In this document: positions 1 to 12,045 of the stretch, piece after piece
How positions within the stretch are numbered: the stretch's first letter is position 1
How the letters are laid out: each line of letters begins with the position of its first letter
Assembly: GCA_026874595.1 (NCBI GenBank)
Contig: CM049317.1
Coordinates: 61,598,618 to 61,662,617 of the forward strand
Origin: Sipunculus nudus
Lineage: Eukaryota; Annelida; Sipuncula; Golfingiida; Sipunculidae
Direction: 5' to 3'
Length of the DNA stretch: 64,000 nt
The notes under the pieces: generated by a model
Database searches by the model: none
What the model was told of the DNA's origin: nothing
The model's input: only the letters and a program-made list of their open reading frames with translations
Position numbers and translations under genes: made by a program

Positions 1-962
1 CGGTAACTCCAGCAAACATAAGTTCATCATAAACCATAACTAGAACAAATGTAGCTCAAAATAAATACAAACTGCGTATGAATGATATATGTGGACACTT
101 GTTCAATACATATAATCTGCCTAGTTCATGACTATTCCGATTTTGTCAGACGAACATTTATCAATGTAACAGCAGCAGTTTTACAACCCATTTGGGATAG
201 AGTATTTTTGCCTTAATGTTCAAAAGGGTATTAATGAATTCATCATTTTTGTGCTACCGAGACGTCTAATTAATGTATGTTTTGTGTTAATTAGACCGAT
301 TCATTATTCTGTGTCGCTCTGATATTGATATATTTTCGATTCAATTGTATTTTTGTATGCCTCACTTATGCATCATAGATGAAAAGAATATTGATATGAA
401 TGCAGATAGCAGAAATTTGAGTTTAAGAAAAATGTTGATTTTGGCTTAATTTAAATATTTAATAATTTGGAAATATGCAGTAGCGCTTATTTAAAAACGA
501 CGGATTTGAGAGTGTGCAAAATTCTAGAGTCTGAAGCCTTGGTAGCTTCTGTTAGTGAAAGAACAGTCCGACCTCCAGAGCAAAGAAAGACAATAATAGG
601 AATATGGTGTACATTATGAACAGTGAATTCGCTTTAAACCTTGAAAAATATTACCTTTAAATCAACTAAGTATAAGACTCTCAAAATGTGCAAGTAAACG
701 ATGACACCTCCATAGTCACAGTTTTCATGCTTTCATTATAAATATCTCAATTATATTTCTCGAAAAGGTTGCACATAAGAGTACATACAGTGTCAGGTAC
801 AAGTGCCAGTCTGATTAGTTTATGATTTTTTATAAGCACAGCGCTGTGAGTGATTCGAGACATTTATTTTAATCAACCTGAAAAGGTTTCAATGGAAAAT
901 GGAAAATTAGATAAACAATCAGTAGGAAATATCTTGGAAAAATCAGGGAAAATTAGTGAAAT
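1..962. other. AT-rich intergenic DNA
   Basis: No convincing coding frame, RNA gene or repeat is visible here. It is ordinary AT-rich sequence running into the left edge of the 56-bp minisatellite. Confidence 0.6.
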
Positions 963-3125
963 TTAGATTTTATAAAAGTTGATTACTTTCAACCCTGACC
1001 AGGAAGAAATTTTGGTATTCTGTATCGTTGTAATCCTGTAACCCTGACCAGGAAGTAATTTTGGTATTCTGTATTGTTGTAATCCTGTATCCAGTAACAA
1101 CGACCACGAAGTAATTTTGGTATTCTGTATCGTTGTAATCCTGTAACCCTGACCAGGAAGTAATTTTGGTATTCTGTATCGATGTAATCCTGTATCCAGT
1201 AACAAAGACCAGGAAGTAATTTTGGTATTCTGTATCGTTGTAATCCTGTAACCCTGACCAGGAAGTAATTTTGGTATTCTGTATCGTTGTAATCCTGTAA
1301 CCCTGACCAGGAAGTACTTTGGTATTCTGTATCGTTGTAATCCTGTAATCTGTTACCCTGACCAGGGAGTAATTTTGGTATTATGTATCGGTGTAATCCT
1401 GTATCCAGTAACCCTGACCAGGAAGTAATTTTGGTATTCTGTATCGTTGTAATCCTGTATCCAGTAACCCTGACCAGGAAGTAATTTTGGTATTCTGTAT
1501 CGTTGTAATCCTGTAACCCTGACCAGGAAGTAATTTTGGTATTCTGTATCTTTGTAATCCTGTATCCTGTAACCCTGACCAGGAAGTATTTTGGTATTCT
1601 GTATCGTTGTAATCCTGTATCCTGTAACCCTGACCAGGGAGTAATTTTGGTATTATGTATCGTTGTAATCCTGTATCCAGTAACCCTGACCAGGAAGTAA
1701 TATTGGTATTCTGTATCGTTGTAATCCTGTATCATATAACCCTGACCAGGAAGTAATTTTGGTATTCTGTATCATTGTAATCCTGTGTCCTGTAACCTTG
1801 ACCAGGAAGTAATTTTGGTATTCTATACCGTTGTAATCCTGTGTCCTGTAACCCTGACAAGGAAGTAATTTTGGTATTCTGTATCGTTGTAATCCTGTAT
1901 CCTGTAACCCTGACCAGGAAGTAATTTTGGTATTATGTATCGTTGTGATCCTGTACCCTGTAACCCTGACCAGGAAGTAATTTTGGTATTCTGTATCGTT
2001 GTAATCCTGTTTCCTGTAACCCTGACCGGGAAGTAATTTTGGTATTCTGTATCATTGTATTCCTGTATCCTGTAACCCTGACCAGGAAGTAATTTTGGTA
2101 TTCTGTATCGTTGTAATTCTGTATCCTGTAACCCTGACCAGGAAGTAGTTTTGGTATGATGTATCGTTGTAATCCTGTATCCTGTAACCCTGACCAGGAA
2201 GTAATTTTACTTTTCAGTATCGTTGCAATCCTGTATCCTGTAACCCTGACCAGGAAGTAATTTTGGTATTCTGTATCATTGTAATCCTGTGTCCTGTAAC
2301 CCTGACCAGGAAGTAATTTTGGTATTCTATACCGTTGTAATCTTGTATCCTGTAACCCTGACAAGGAAGTAATTTTGGTATTCTGTATCGTTGTAATCCT
2401 GTATCCTGTAACCCTGACCAGGAAGTAATTTTGGTATTATGTATCGTTGTGATCCTGTATCCTGTAACCCTGACCAGGAAGTAATTTTGGTATTCTGTAT
2501 CGTTGTAATCCTGTATCCTGTAACCCTGACCGGGAAGTAATTTTAGTATTTTATACCGTTGTAATCCTGTATCCTTTAACCCTGACCAGGAAGTAATTTT
2601 ACTTTTCTGTATCGTTGCAATCCTACATCCTGTAACCCTGACCAGGAAGTAATTTTGGTATTCTGTATCATTGTAATCCTGTGTCCTGTAACCCTGACCA
2701 GGAAGTAATTTTGGTATTCTATACCATTGTAATCTTGTATCCTGTAACCCTGACAAGGAAGTAATTTTGGTATTCTGTATCGTTGTAATCCTGTATCCTG
2801 TAACCCTGACCAGGAAGTAATTTTGGTATTATGTATCGTTGTGATCCTGTATCCTGTAACCCTGACCAGGAAGTAATTTTGGTATTCTGTATCATTGTAT
2901 TCCTGTATCCTGTAACCCTGACCAGGAAGTAATTTTGGTATTCTGTATCGTTGTAATCCTGTATCCTGTAACCCTGACCGGGAAGTAATTTTGGTATTCT
3001 GTATCGTTATAATCCTGTATCCTGTAAACCTGACCAGGAAGTAATTTTGGTATTCTGTATCGTTGTAATCCTGTATCCTGTAACCTTGACCAGGAAGTAA
3101 TTTTGATATTCTGAATCGTGGTATC
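963..3125. repeat. Minisatellite, 56-bp unit (49-bp variant), with higher-order repeats
   Basis: About 40 head-to-tail copies of a unit containing ccctgaccaggaagtaattt followed by tggtattctgtatcgttg and a tail of taatcctgtatcctgtaa. Most units are 56 bp. Several near the left end (for example around 1248-1300) are 49 bp because one of two tandem 7-bp blocks (tgtatcc) is missing. Diagnostic variants recur at exact multiples of 56: ttctatacc at 1821, 2325 and 2717 (504 then 392 bp), tattatg at 1931, 2435 and 2827 (504 then 392), and acttttc at 2209 and 2601 (392). Blocks of 9 and 7 units were therefore duplicated as wholes. The last unit decays at about 3094-3125. The long minus-strand open frames (such as 989-1735) only reflect lack of stops in the unit and are not called as genes. 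Confidence 0.97.
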
Positions 3126-5090
3126 GAGAAGAAACAAATACAAATTTTGTTGACGTTGAACTAAGTTTTATGCTGATTTTAATGCTGGAGGATGATAACA
3201 TATGCCCCCCCCCCATAAAAAAAGGCATAAAAGCATTAAACACCATAAGTGCACCACCTTTCCTTCACATTTTTTCATTATTTGATTGTGATACCTTGTT
3301 TAAATGTATTTAAACATTTAATTCTCAGTGTTTTTTTTTTTCAGGAAAACGCGATACGTCTTCAATATGTATCGTGTATTCTCTTCTGTGCATAGTAATA
3401 TGTATATTGTACTAGAATAAGCAAAAGATATAAAATACGCATCGTCTGTATATTTAAATGTAATGCAATATGTATTGTACCTGAGGATAAAGACCTGTAG
3501 CAAACACCTGAAGAGGAAGATTTCTGGGGGGCCAAGGACATCAAAAATGGTGACTTCTTAGCAGGCGAATGTACATCAAGGGCATTAATTAGTCAACCCA
3601 AGAGGGGCCAGTCACAACTAATTGATATGAGCAGTTTTAGCCTGTCTGCTGATTACCTGGGAGATTACCAGTTGTCCTCCCACTGATGAACCAAATAAAC
3701 CTGACCACTTGCGATTGCTGTAAAATTTGATCCAGAATTTTTACGCGGAGAATAATATTAAACTGAAGGAATAAGCCCTGCCATAGTCAGCGCTGTGTTT
3801 GATGGCATCTGGACGTTCACGGTGAGCATTAGGATAATTCACAGGATAAATCCACGTGCCTTGGGTATTTTATATGTCTCTTCCTCCGAGTTAGAAGATT
3901 TATTGATCAGCCAAATTAATTCCACTAAGGTTTGTGTGGAAATGAACAAAAAAAAAAAGAAAAAAGAAAATGAAAAGCGTATCGAGTGTGAAAGCAAAAA
4001 CCAAGACAATAAGGAAAGCTGTTTTAACTTTCCTTTAACCTGCAAAAAATAAAACTTCACGACTGTTTACACGATCGCATATTTTAATATTCATTTATTT
4101 TTAGATTTTTTAAATGAACCACATTCTTTTTTTTTGCATTCAGTAGCTTATTATGAAAACTGCCTGGTTCTTTAAGGAATATTACTTCTGTTATGAAACG
4201 CCAGAGACCAGGCAGCATATCAGATTACGTCCTTGAAGGTCGGGATTTATCATCCATTGTGTACGGGTCGTCTGCTCAGGGATTCAAACAAGGGCCGTCA
4301 TTTTAGTGAGCCCATGTTTCCGCTTGGCGAATAATTAATGAAGCTCCTGTCGTAGAAGCCCTGAAATTTCTAAGCCTTGCACGAGATTTTGAACCGAAAA
4401 TGCTCGACCATAGTTCATAATACTTGGCCCTCTTCTTGAAAATAAAATTATGCAACAGCACATTTTTCTTGCACGGGTAATTACCACATCAGGTATTAAC
4501 GGTTTTCACAATTATTACAGTGTTCAGTCTATGTATGATAAACATGAATTAATCACTTGTAAGGTAGACTAGTTTGGTTGTGCCGGAACAATTGGCTGTG
4601 ATCGCTAATTGTATATAGTGTGGTATCTTTTAATTCATCTTCTTCCGTACTAAGCCTGGCTTAGCGACTCGAGCTGAAACCATAACAAGCTGTTTAATGG
4701 GCCTTTTGTTATAAGCTCTTTAAGATCATAACTTACATTAATGACGTCTCATCTAATAGCCTTGCACACTTCGGTGCCTCGGAAGGCAATTATTATGTCA
4801 TCTGCTAAAATGACGAATACGTAAGCATATAAAACCTCCCTTAATAAATCTTCCATATTAACAATGTGACTCCGGTTATTAAATGGTATATAATTAGCAA
4901 CAGTTAAAGAGGAAACATGAATATACAATTTAAACGATTTTTGGTACAATATTAAATTTTAATATCTCTATATATTGCAGAGACTGAATTTATAGGCTCC
5001 ATTTATATATTATATATAAAATTGAGTATTTATAAACGAGGAGGCAATATGATGTGAAAGTAAATTAATGGGATTGGTCTCGCTACCTGT
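3126..5090. other. Intergenic DNA without recognisable genes
   Basis: Contains a short C run (about 3204-3212), A/T homopolymers and no recognisable coding sequence. The part at about 4190-4430 is less AT-rich and of higher complexity than its surroundings, so it could be regulatory, but nothing specific is recognised. Confidence 0.5.
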
Positions 5091-5101
5091 AGATACATAA
5101 T

Positions 5102-5165
5102 TGTCACGTGTCACGTTATCCAGGGGTATAAATAGGCAACCTGTAAGCTCTGAACAGATGCGACG
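5102..5165 (+). promoter_or_regulatory. Candidate TATA-box core promoter
   Basis: A strong TATA-box match, TATAAATAGG, starts at 5127, preceded about 20 bp upstream by gtcacgtgtcacg, which contains a CACGTG E-box. A transcription start would be expected about 30 bp downstream, near 5157. No convincing coding sequence follows, so a product cannot be named. It could serve a noncoding RNA, a 5' exon of a distant gene, or be a chance match in AT-rich DNA. Confidence 0.25.
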
Positions 5166-8100
5166 TTGAATAGAGACAAATTGATAATAGTACTATTTCC
5201 TCACTGATGTACGTTGTGCAATTTCTTCGTAAAATATTCCCATACAAATGCAACACTGAAATTATACTTGTTGGAATAACGTTATTTTACTCCACTATCG
5301 TCATGCTCTGGGAACATTTAATTCGATTTTCTGTAGTTGGGCTTTAAATAAAAAGTTTTATAGAACCTTTGAGATTTGCTCTGTGTTATCTACAAGCTGT
5401 GATTTCTGGATTATTCTTATACTTCGTGAATATAACATCCCGACGGCTTAATAATACCATATCACTGTTTTCCATTGTTTGTGTCATCCTCATTTATTAG
5501 ACTGCAATGAGTCTTTAAATGTTCTTACATGTATTCACTCTTTACAAAGTACTTGTATATATGTATTTAAATTTGTGGGGGTTTTTTTGCCGGCAGAGAG
5601 GATTGTTTATGTTAGCCATTACGGCTTTTATGCAGTCCTGTTAAAATAATTATGTCCAAATAAAATCAAGTTCAAGGAAATTCGCAACGTTCAACTTTGA
5701 ATGATCCGTCCATTGATTTTTTTCATTAAGTTTCTGTTGGTTTTTTATGCAGGTTGCCATGGCCACTCGATTTACTCCATTTATATCCTACAGGTAAACG
5801 AATACAGTTTAGATCAACCAATTAGATATATTATATTATTTATATTTGATTATTATTTTGTTAGCTAAGGGTTCTCATTTCACCCCATGTTTATTTGAAT
5901 GTCTAACGGCAAATTACTACCGTTTATAGCCGGCACATTAAATTACATTTGTTAACTCATAATATTATGTTAATCACTAAGACAGAAGAAGTTTACGTGC
6001 TTACTGTTGCGTTTGCGACTGGTGATGTAACGTATTTGGATGCTCTTCTCTTTTATCGTTTTCATAATCGTCATTACACAACAGCTCTATTGTCCTTGAA
6101 ATATAAACCACATGTAAGCCCTGCGCTTAGGGTATTGAACAGATAATGAAAAACATCATTTTGTTAATTTTCAAAGATATTGCGTAAATATATGATCAGA
6201 CAAATGCCCCTCGAACTCATAAAAGAGTCCTATACATATATTTGGCCAAATAATTGCAAGATCATATATCAGAGTTATTATGATGTCTGTTAAGTAAATC
6301 TGAAGTTGGAATTACCATGAAGATGATACTGAGCATTTAAACCTCATCAGTTAGGATACTTCTGCAATTAACAACAATGCATCCTGAAATAAAAGTGAAC
6401 ATATTGCAATATATAATTCATTTCACTTTGAAATAAAATATGTCAAATAGCTCTCATGAACGTGAAAATAATTTTAGAACAAAACACCATAAAACATAGA
6501 TTTACTGGATCTTAGGGATTTGAGTGTCCACCTGGAATTGTCATTGATATTAAATGTCACTGAAGATATAACTGGTCTCCAGCCGAACAGATTTAAGTTA
6601 CTAAAATGCCCCCAAAACGATGAAAGGTATTTAAAATCATCTGAGTTCGGATGATTACTATAAACTACATTTTAAGGCACTTCATCCAACGTGTCACATA
6701 TTTCTGTCAGCTGGTATTCAAATGTTTCCAGCTGTTATGTACCACTTACCAACTTTGATCATTGTCTTATTAATATTGCGGTTCTTGTGATCCGGACTTT
6801 GGACAAAGATATGCAGTCTTTAAATGCTTTTTATTTATCAGAATTTATTATTCTGACACCGGGTCATTTTAATGGTATAGGCCCATGAACTGTTATTGGC
6901 ACTGTCTATGGAACGTGAATAAAGGTGACCGTATTAAAAGAAAATTAATGCTAACACTATGCCATCTTGAACTCATTTTTATGCATGTTCCATTATCAGG
7001 AGGTAATAAAGAGAAATTTAAGACTAAACATTTCTGATATAAAATCATGATAGAACTGATTTCAAGTCGAAACGAGGACCCTATCTCCGAGGTCTCTTTT
7101 TTTAGCAATAGGCTCTGAGACATAATAGCAACTAACCACTCCAATTTCACTATTAGTATACTGACCGTTCGATACCCCTATGATAAAGTATGCTGCTCAA
7201 GGGGTCAGGACGGGGAGAACTTCAGTTGGTCTCTAGCGCCTGAATGAGATGACATATATTCGTTATCAAGCCGTTAGAAAAAGGGACAGCTTTATGGTGG
7301 ATAACCCGCTTCTCACGAGACGACACTTAGACAATTCATTATGACGTGGCAAGGAATTATAAACTTTAATCGACATAATAGGAAACATTTTGGTGTGATT
7401 CTGTAGCTCTTAAATTATCACGTTTAACCCATGGACTGGCAGTTTAGTATGTTTCGGCTTAATTTAAAGAACCTTTCCGACTTCGGACATACGTTTCGGG
7501 AATTCAGTGGTTTAAACTAAATTGCTGTGTTGTTTAATTTTATATGTGGGAGAAATCTTGCAAGCTTACGTTCTACCCTTGGCATTTTACAATTTAATTG
7601 TCTAAGATAGATGTGTCCGGTTACAATGCATATAATTCTTATACATCATATACAAGAATTTAATATTTATATTCATTAATAAGGAAACGCTGCTTTTGTT
7701 TTTTTTTTTATTTAAACTCACCTACACAAATGAAAAACTACCTCAGGCAAAATATTACCCGATGGTAAAACGTGTTTCGCAACCAAATTGCCTTTTTATT
7801 TTAATTATGACATCACAAGTTGTATATTTACTTAATCAAAATCCATGCTATATCATGCTGCTTCGGTTGAAAACCCTTTTCTTTAAAGAAAAACAAGAAC
7901 CTCTACGAATTGTTTATTTTCCTGATAGTTGGAGATAGTCCATACTTTGCCGACCCAGGCTAGGCCCATTATTCTGTGACAATCGTAACACCGTTCCCAG
8001 GTATCCTGTTGTTTTCCTATAAGCGCCATGTGAAGGTCTGGGAACCAAAGTTTCGTCCGGTACCAAGACATCGATGGAACATTGAAAAGGTTCAAATGTT

Positions 8101-8275
8101 GCTTAATAAGATCCCTCACGGACTAAACATCGCAAACTACTTCTCACAAATGCCTCTCTATTCTTATTTTATGCCATGTGTAAACTGATAGTTGCGTCGT
8201 TCCTTACAGGTGGTACAAATTAAATCAGTGCCAAATACACGAAAACTTACTCAACAGTTAATCTTTACTATGCAA

Positions 8276-8278
<3 letters not shown>
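5166..8278. other. Intergenic DNA without recognisable genes
   Basis: AT-rich sequence with only short open frames (85 codons or fewer) that show no recognisable domain. No tandem repeat or RNA gene was seen. Confidence 0.5.

Positions 8279-8318
<40 letters not shown>
8279..8318. repeat. (AT)n microsatellite
   Basis: About 20 uninterrupted AT dinucleotides. Confidence 0.97.
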
Positions 8319-8321
<3 letters not shown>

Positions 8322-9534
8322 TGTCTTTGATATTAAGATTACCCTTTTTTCAATTACAGGCACCATTCAAGAATTTTCTAAATTAAAAAGTAAACAGAAT
8401 TAATATTGTGCGCATTATACAGACCCTTGTGTGAAATGTGGCGCGTCCATTATTTTCGGGACACTTTTAACCTTAAAAATATAATGGGCTATTTTTTTGT
8501 CGAAAACTCTGGAAGTACATTTTTGACTACCTTATCTACAGGGGAATTTTATCGCAAGATAGTTATGGATATTGATTTGATTTTTTTAGGAGTTTGCTTC
8601 CTATATAGGTTATTTTACGCATGGTGTTGTTTTTGTAATTGAATGGCACACAAAATTTAAAATATATTAAAAAAAAAATAAATACTCAGTGTCAGGGTGC
8701 GTTTTCTTGGGGTGTGCACATAATCCATGTCCTGGAACGTGTGAGGTACTTATTTGGCCTGTGTTTATTCAACTAGATGACGTGTTGTTTCAATGTTCTC
8801 CACGTATCAGTACTCCTCTGAAAATGGCAGAGAACCACATGGCGGCTTTTGTTACCTTAAATGTCTTCTTCTCAAATACATAAGCACAGTCCATCTATGT
8901 TCATTCACCTTAAAGCGCTTCATTCTTTCAGGATATACATTGGTCCTACCTAGAAGGCACATGGAGTCAGTTTCTATGACAACCAGGTGGCCTTTCCCTC
9001 CACAGGTTCCGGCCGGGTCCTTTCTTTGTGTTCCACCTGCAGTTATTCATTATGTTAATAGCTTTAAAACTTTTTTTCCGATACGCTAATATGTACATTT
9101 TTGCGCTAGTAATATATTTACAAAAATTTAATAACCTTTGAAAAATAAAGGGGCATCGTCATTACGAACCAATAGTATTGCACAGGCTTTACAATTTTTT
9201 TATTTTCGTGGAGAGTCTTACGTTTACCTGTCAAAACGTTTTAAAATACTTGCCATGTGCGAGATTTTTGTGGCACGTTTCTTGCACGTGGATGATATAG
9301 GCCAAAAGACTAATTATTTAGAAATACAGTTACGTTTGTTATCATATTTATATATCACATATCTGTACTCAGTAAAACTAAAGGTATGTTCCTGTGACGT
9401 CAATGGAAGTGAAGCGATAACAGGAAATCGCCTACGGAACACACACGCAGCGTATGTAGTGTTTTCAATCGCAGAGGTAAAGTCAGAACATGTTGTAAAA
9501 TATCTGAACTCAGAAAGAAACGCGGGAACTAATG
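8319..9534. other. Intergenic DNA left of the LINE
   Basis: Short open frames only. The frame running from about 9138 to 9713 crosses the left target-site duplication and enters the LINE 5' end, so it is not a gene. Confidence 0.5.
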
Positions 9535-9627
9535 GGGCTGTCCAACAGGTGACTACAGGCGACCATGCGGTATGGTCGCCGAAAAACAAGCGACAGGACT
9601 TCCGCTACGAATATAGTCTACGACAAG
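9535..9627. repeat. Left half of the LINE target, gcgac/gtcgc-rich sequence with a small hairpin
   Basis: Rich in gcgaca, tacgac and gtcgcc motifs. The arms gcgaccat (9559-9566) and atggtcgc (9572-9579) form an 8-bp hairpin stem. The same style continues right of the LINE from 16206, so the LINE probably inserted into a pre-existing repeat of this type. Confidence 0.4.
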
Positions 9628-9639
9628 GAACAAAAGGTT
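9628..9639 (+). repeat. Left target-site duplication of the LINE
   Basis: The 12-mer gaacaaaaggtt occurs here and again exactly after the A-tail at 16194-16205. This defines the element boundaries and the plus orientation. Confidence 0.85.
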
Positions 9640-9705
9640 CAGTATGGCCGACCGTTAACACGCAAACGGCTCGAGCTTGCACCAACACGGAACTTTGTTT
9701 GAGAA

Positions 9706-10691
9706 ATGGCTGATAGCCTAGGTGTTTAAACTAGATCAACGAGCCGCGGGGACATTTATGATAGGGAGCAATCAAAATTGGATAAATTCGTTGAACAAGG
9801 AGCAAAAAAGAAGACAAAAAAAGCGGGTCTTCTAAAGATAGCCAGGAGCATGGCGTTGATCAGGCAAGTGACTCTATTTCTGCAACAATAGATACAAAAT
9901 GTACTAAGCTAGAAGCAATCTTTAAGGAGGCACTGAAAGAATTTAAAGAATCAATTTGCAATGATATTGATGATATCAAAACAAAAGTACATTCAGTTGA
10001 AAATATGTACTTAAACCTGGAGGAAAATGTAGGAACTTTGAAACAAAGCCTCGAATTTACTCAATCAGATACTGAGGACACGAAGTCAAAATTGGATAGA
10101 GTTGAGGCGGAAAACAAACTCTTAAAAAGTGAAATAGAGAAAATAAAATCAGAAAAAGATTTGCTCCAGAAAGAATTGCAAAATGTGAAAGAGAAACTTG
10201 AAGACACTGAAAGATACAGTCGTGAATTTAATTTGAGGTTACTGGGAATTGCAGAGCAAAATGGCGAGGACTGCAAAAAATTGGTGGCCAAAGCAATATA
10301 TGATAAAAAATTATTGGGAGACATGAATATTGAAAATATATTGAAGTCTATTGAAAATGCACACAGGACCGGGAAAAAGAAAACCGGGGCACATAGGCAC
10401 ATCATTGCAAAGTTCTTCGCCAGGCCCGACAGAAACAAGGTGCTCAAAACACAAAAGAACAAGTACCGCAACAGAAACGGGAATAACCTCTATTTCATAG
10501 AGGACTTGACAAAGGCAGATTATTATTTGAAAAAGAAAGCGGCAAACCAAATGCGTAAAGCATATCTGGACAAAGAAAAGGTTCGCTTCTGGCAAGGACG
10601 CCTGATTATAAATGGCGTAATCACCCCTATCCGTGACGCCCAAGGAGCAAGCACAGGTCCGGCAAGAGACCAATCAACCACTGTTCCATGA
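9706..10691 (+). pseudogene. LINE ORF1 (L1 ORF1p-like coiled-coil protein), disrupted
   Basis: In L1-type elements ORF1p binds element RNA and acts as a chaperone. The likely start is ATG 9706. Codon 8 is a TAA (9727-9729), and the frame changes within the A-rich stretch near 9810-9830, after which it is open to 10691. A lysine-rich N-terminus leads to a long heptad-type coiled coil (about 10000-10200, rich in K, E and L). This is followed by RYSREFNLRLLGI, then AHRTG, RHIIAKFF, FIEDLTKAD and KVRFWQGRLIING, the order expected for the RRM and C-terminal domains of L1 ORF1 proteins. The latter two thirds are intact. Confidence 0.85.
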
Positions 10692-11531
10692 ATAGGATTG
10701 GATCCCGGGGCCTTCAACTGACCACACGTCTCCTTTGTGTATGATGTCACAAAACCACGGCTAAAACTGGACAAACAGGGTAATTATCAATGACGGCACG
10801 TGGTCAACGACCGCTGAATGGTATGATGACACGAGTGACAACGAGGCTCAATTTGAGATTAACTTCCTCCACAGCCACATGGTGGCGCCTAATCTTCACT
10901 TATGTTCCGAGGAGTTCCGAGTGCTGTTCCGAGGGCCACAAGGGGAATTTTTTGGGTAACCGCTTCATAGGGTAAGAGAAACTGTTGATAATATCGCCCA
11001 GCATCCACAAGGCCCACGCAGTCCCTCAGACGGCTATGTAGTTTACTTGTAATAAATAAAAAAAAAACTCCAAGTTGGAGACAAGACGGAGACGCCTTAT
11101 GTTACCAGGTATTTTCCTTGGGTAATAAATCACCACCTCATGTGTAACTCAATGAAACGTAAGACGATAATATGAACTGATTATAAGTGATTGGCACTTT
11201 ACTATTCATTATTCAGAATGATTATAGAAACTGATTGACATTTTTTGCCTTTCTTTAAACTTATCATCGCCAAAATAACCTTAGTTTTATTTGTATGTTC
11301 TACTTCTTATTGACCATGCGGCCCAACCGCTCAGCTGAATCAATTCTCAGAAATAGATTTTCTGTCAGCCTGTATATGAATCATGATTATGAGATATGTA
11401 TACGTATGCATATTAATTATTATGTATAATTTGTATGATAGAGACTTGACATATTTGTACTGCAGTGCTAATTGGACAGTAAATAAGATCGGATTAGGTT
11501 ACGTGCACACATTTACATTATATCATGGCAA

Positions 11532-11591
<60 letters not shown>

Positions 11592-12045
11592 ATTATTATT
11601 TAGATACTTTATATATATTTGTAGAGTAAGTTAATCATTCCGGTTGAAATTGAAACTCTTAATAAAATGGAATTTTGATTTTTACTGACTATTAAATGTT
11701 TCTGAAAGCTTTGATCACCTAGCCTACATACTAAAAGAGATTAAATTCTTAAAGTGACAATTTAAGAAAAAAAATAAAAGATGGTGCTAAATTTGAGCCA
11801 AGTCACACCACCAGTTGGCCACAGTTAAACAAGCACTTTTTCAACTTTAGTTTGAAATCACTGCTTGTAAGAGCTAGGAAGCTATTTATATTTGTATTTT
11901 TTTCTGTTTGTTCCCATGTTTTTTCATGTTTGTAAAAGTTTTCTTGTTTATCTTACCTTGTTACACTTAATATGTCATCTGAGAGAGACAGTTATGATAA
12001 TTGTATCTTTAATACTTAACAAAGTATTGATAAAGAAACTCTTTA
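10692..12045 (+). other. Inter-ORF spacer of the LINE, possibly with a nested insertion
   Basis: At 1.35 kb this is long for a spacer between LINE ORFs. An open segment of about 70 codons (about 10765-10960, in a frame different from ORF1) resembles nothing I recognise and may be a displaced ORF1 tail. An aataaataaa followed by an A-run (11051-11067) looks like an old 3' end of a retroposed sequence. An (AT)n tract follows at 11535-11589. Confidence 0.45.
11535..11589. repeat. (AT)n microsatellite inside the LINE spacer
   Basis: About 27 AT dinucleotides without interruption. Confidence 0.95.

Noticed and set aside
989-1735. 248-codon minus-strand open frame with a repeated peptide
   Set aside because: It lies wholly inside the 56-bp minisatellite and arises because the unit lacks stops. 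No domain.
9138-9713. 191-codon plus-strand frame
   Set aside because: Crosses the LINE insertion junction at 9639/9640, has no domain and no ATG at its stated left end (it begins with TTG).
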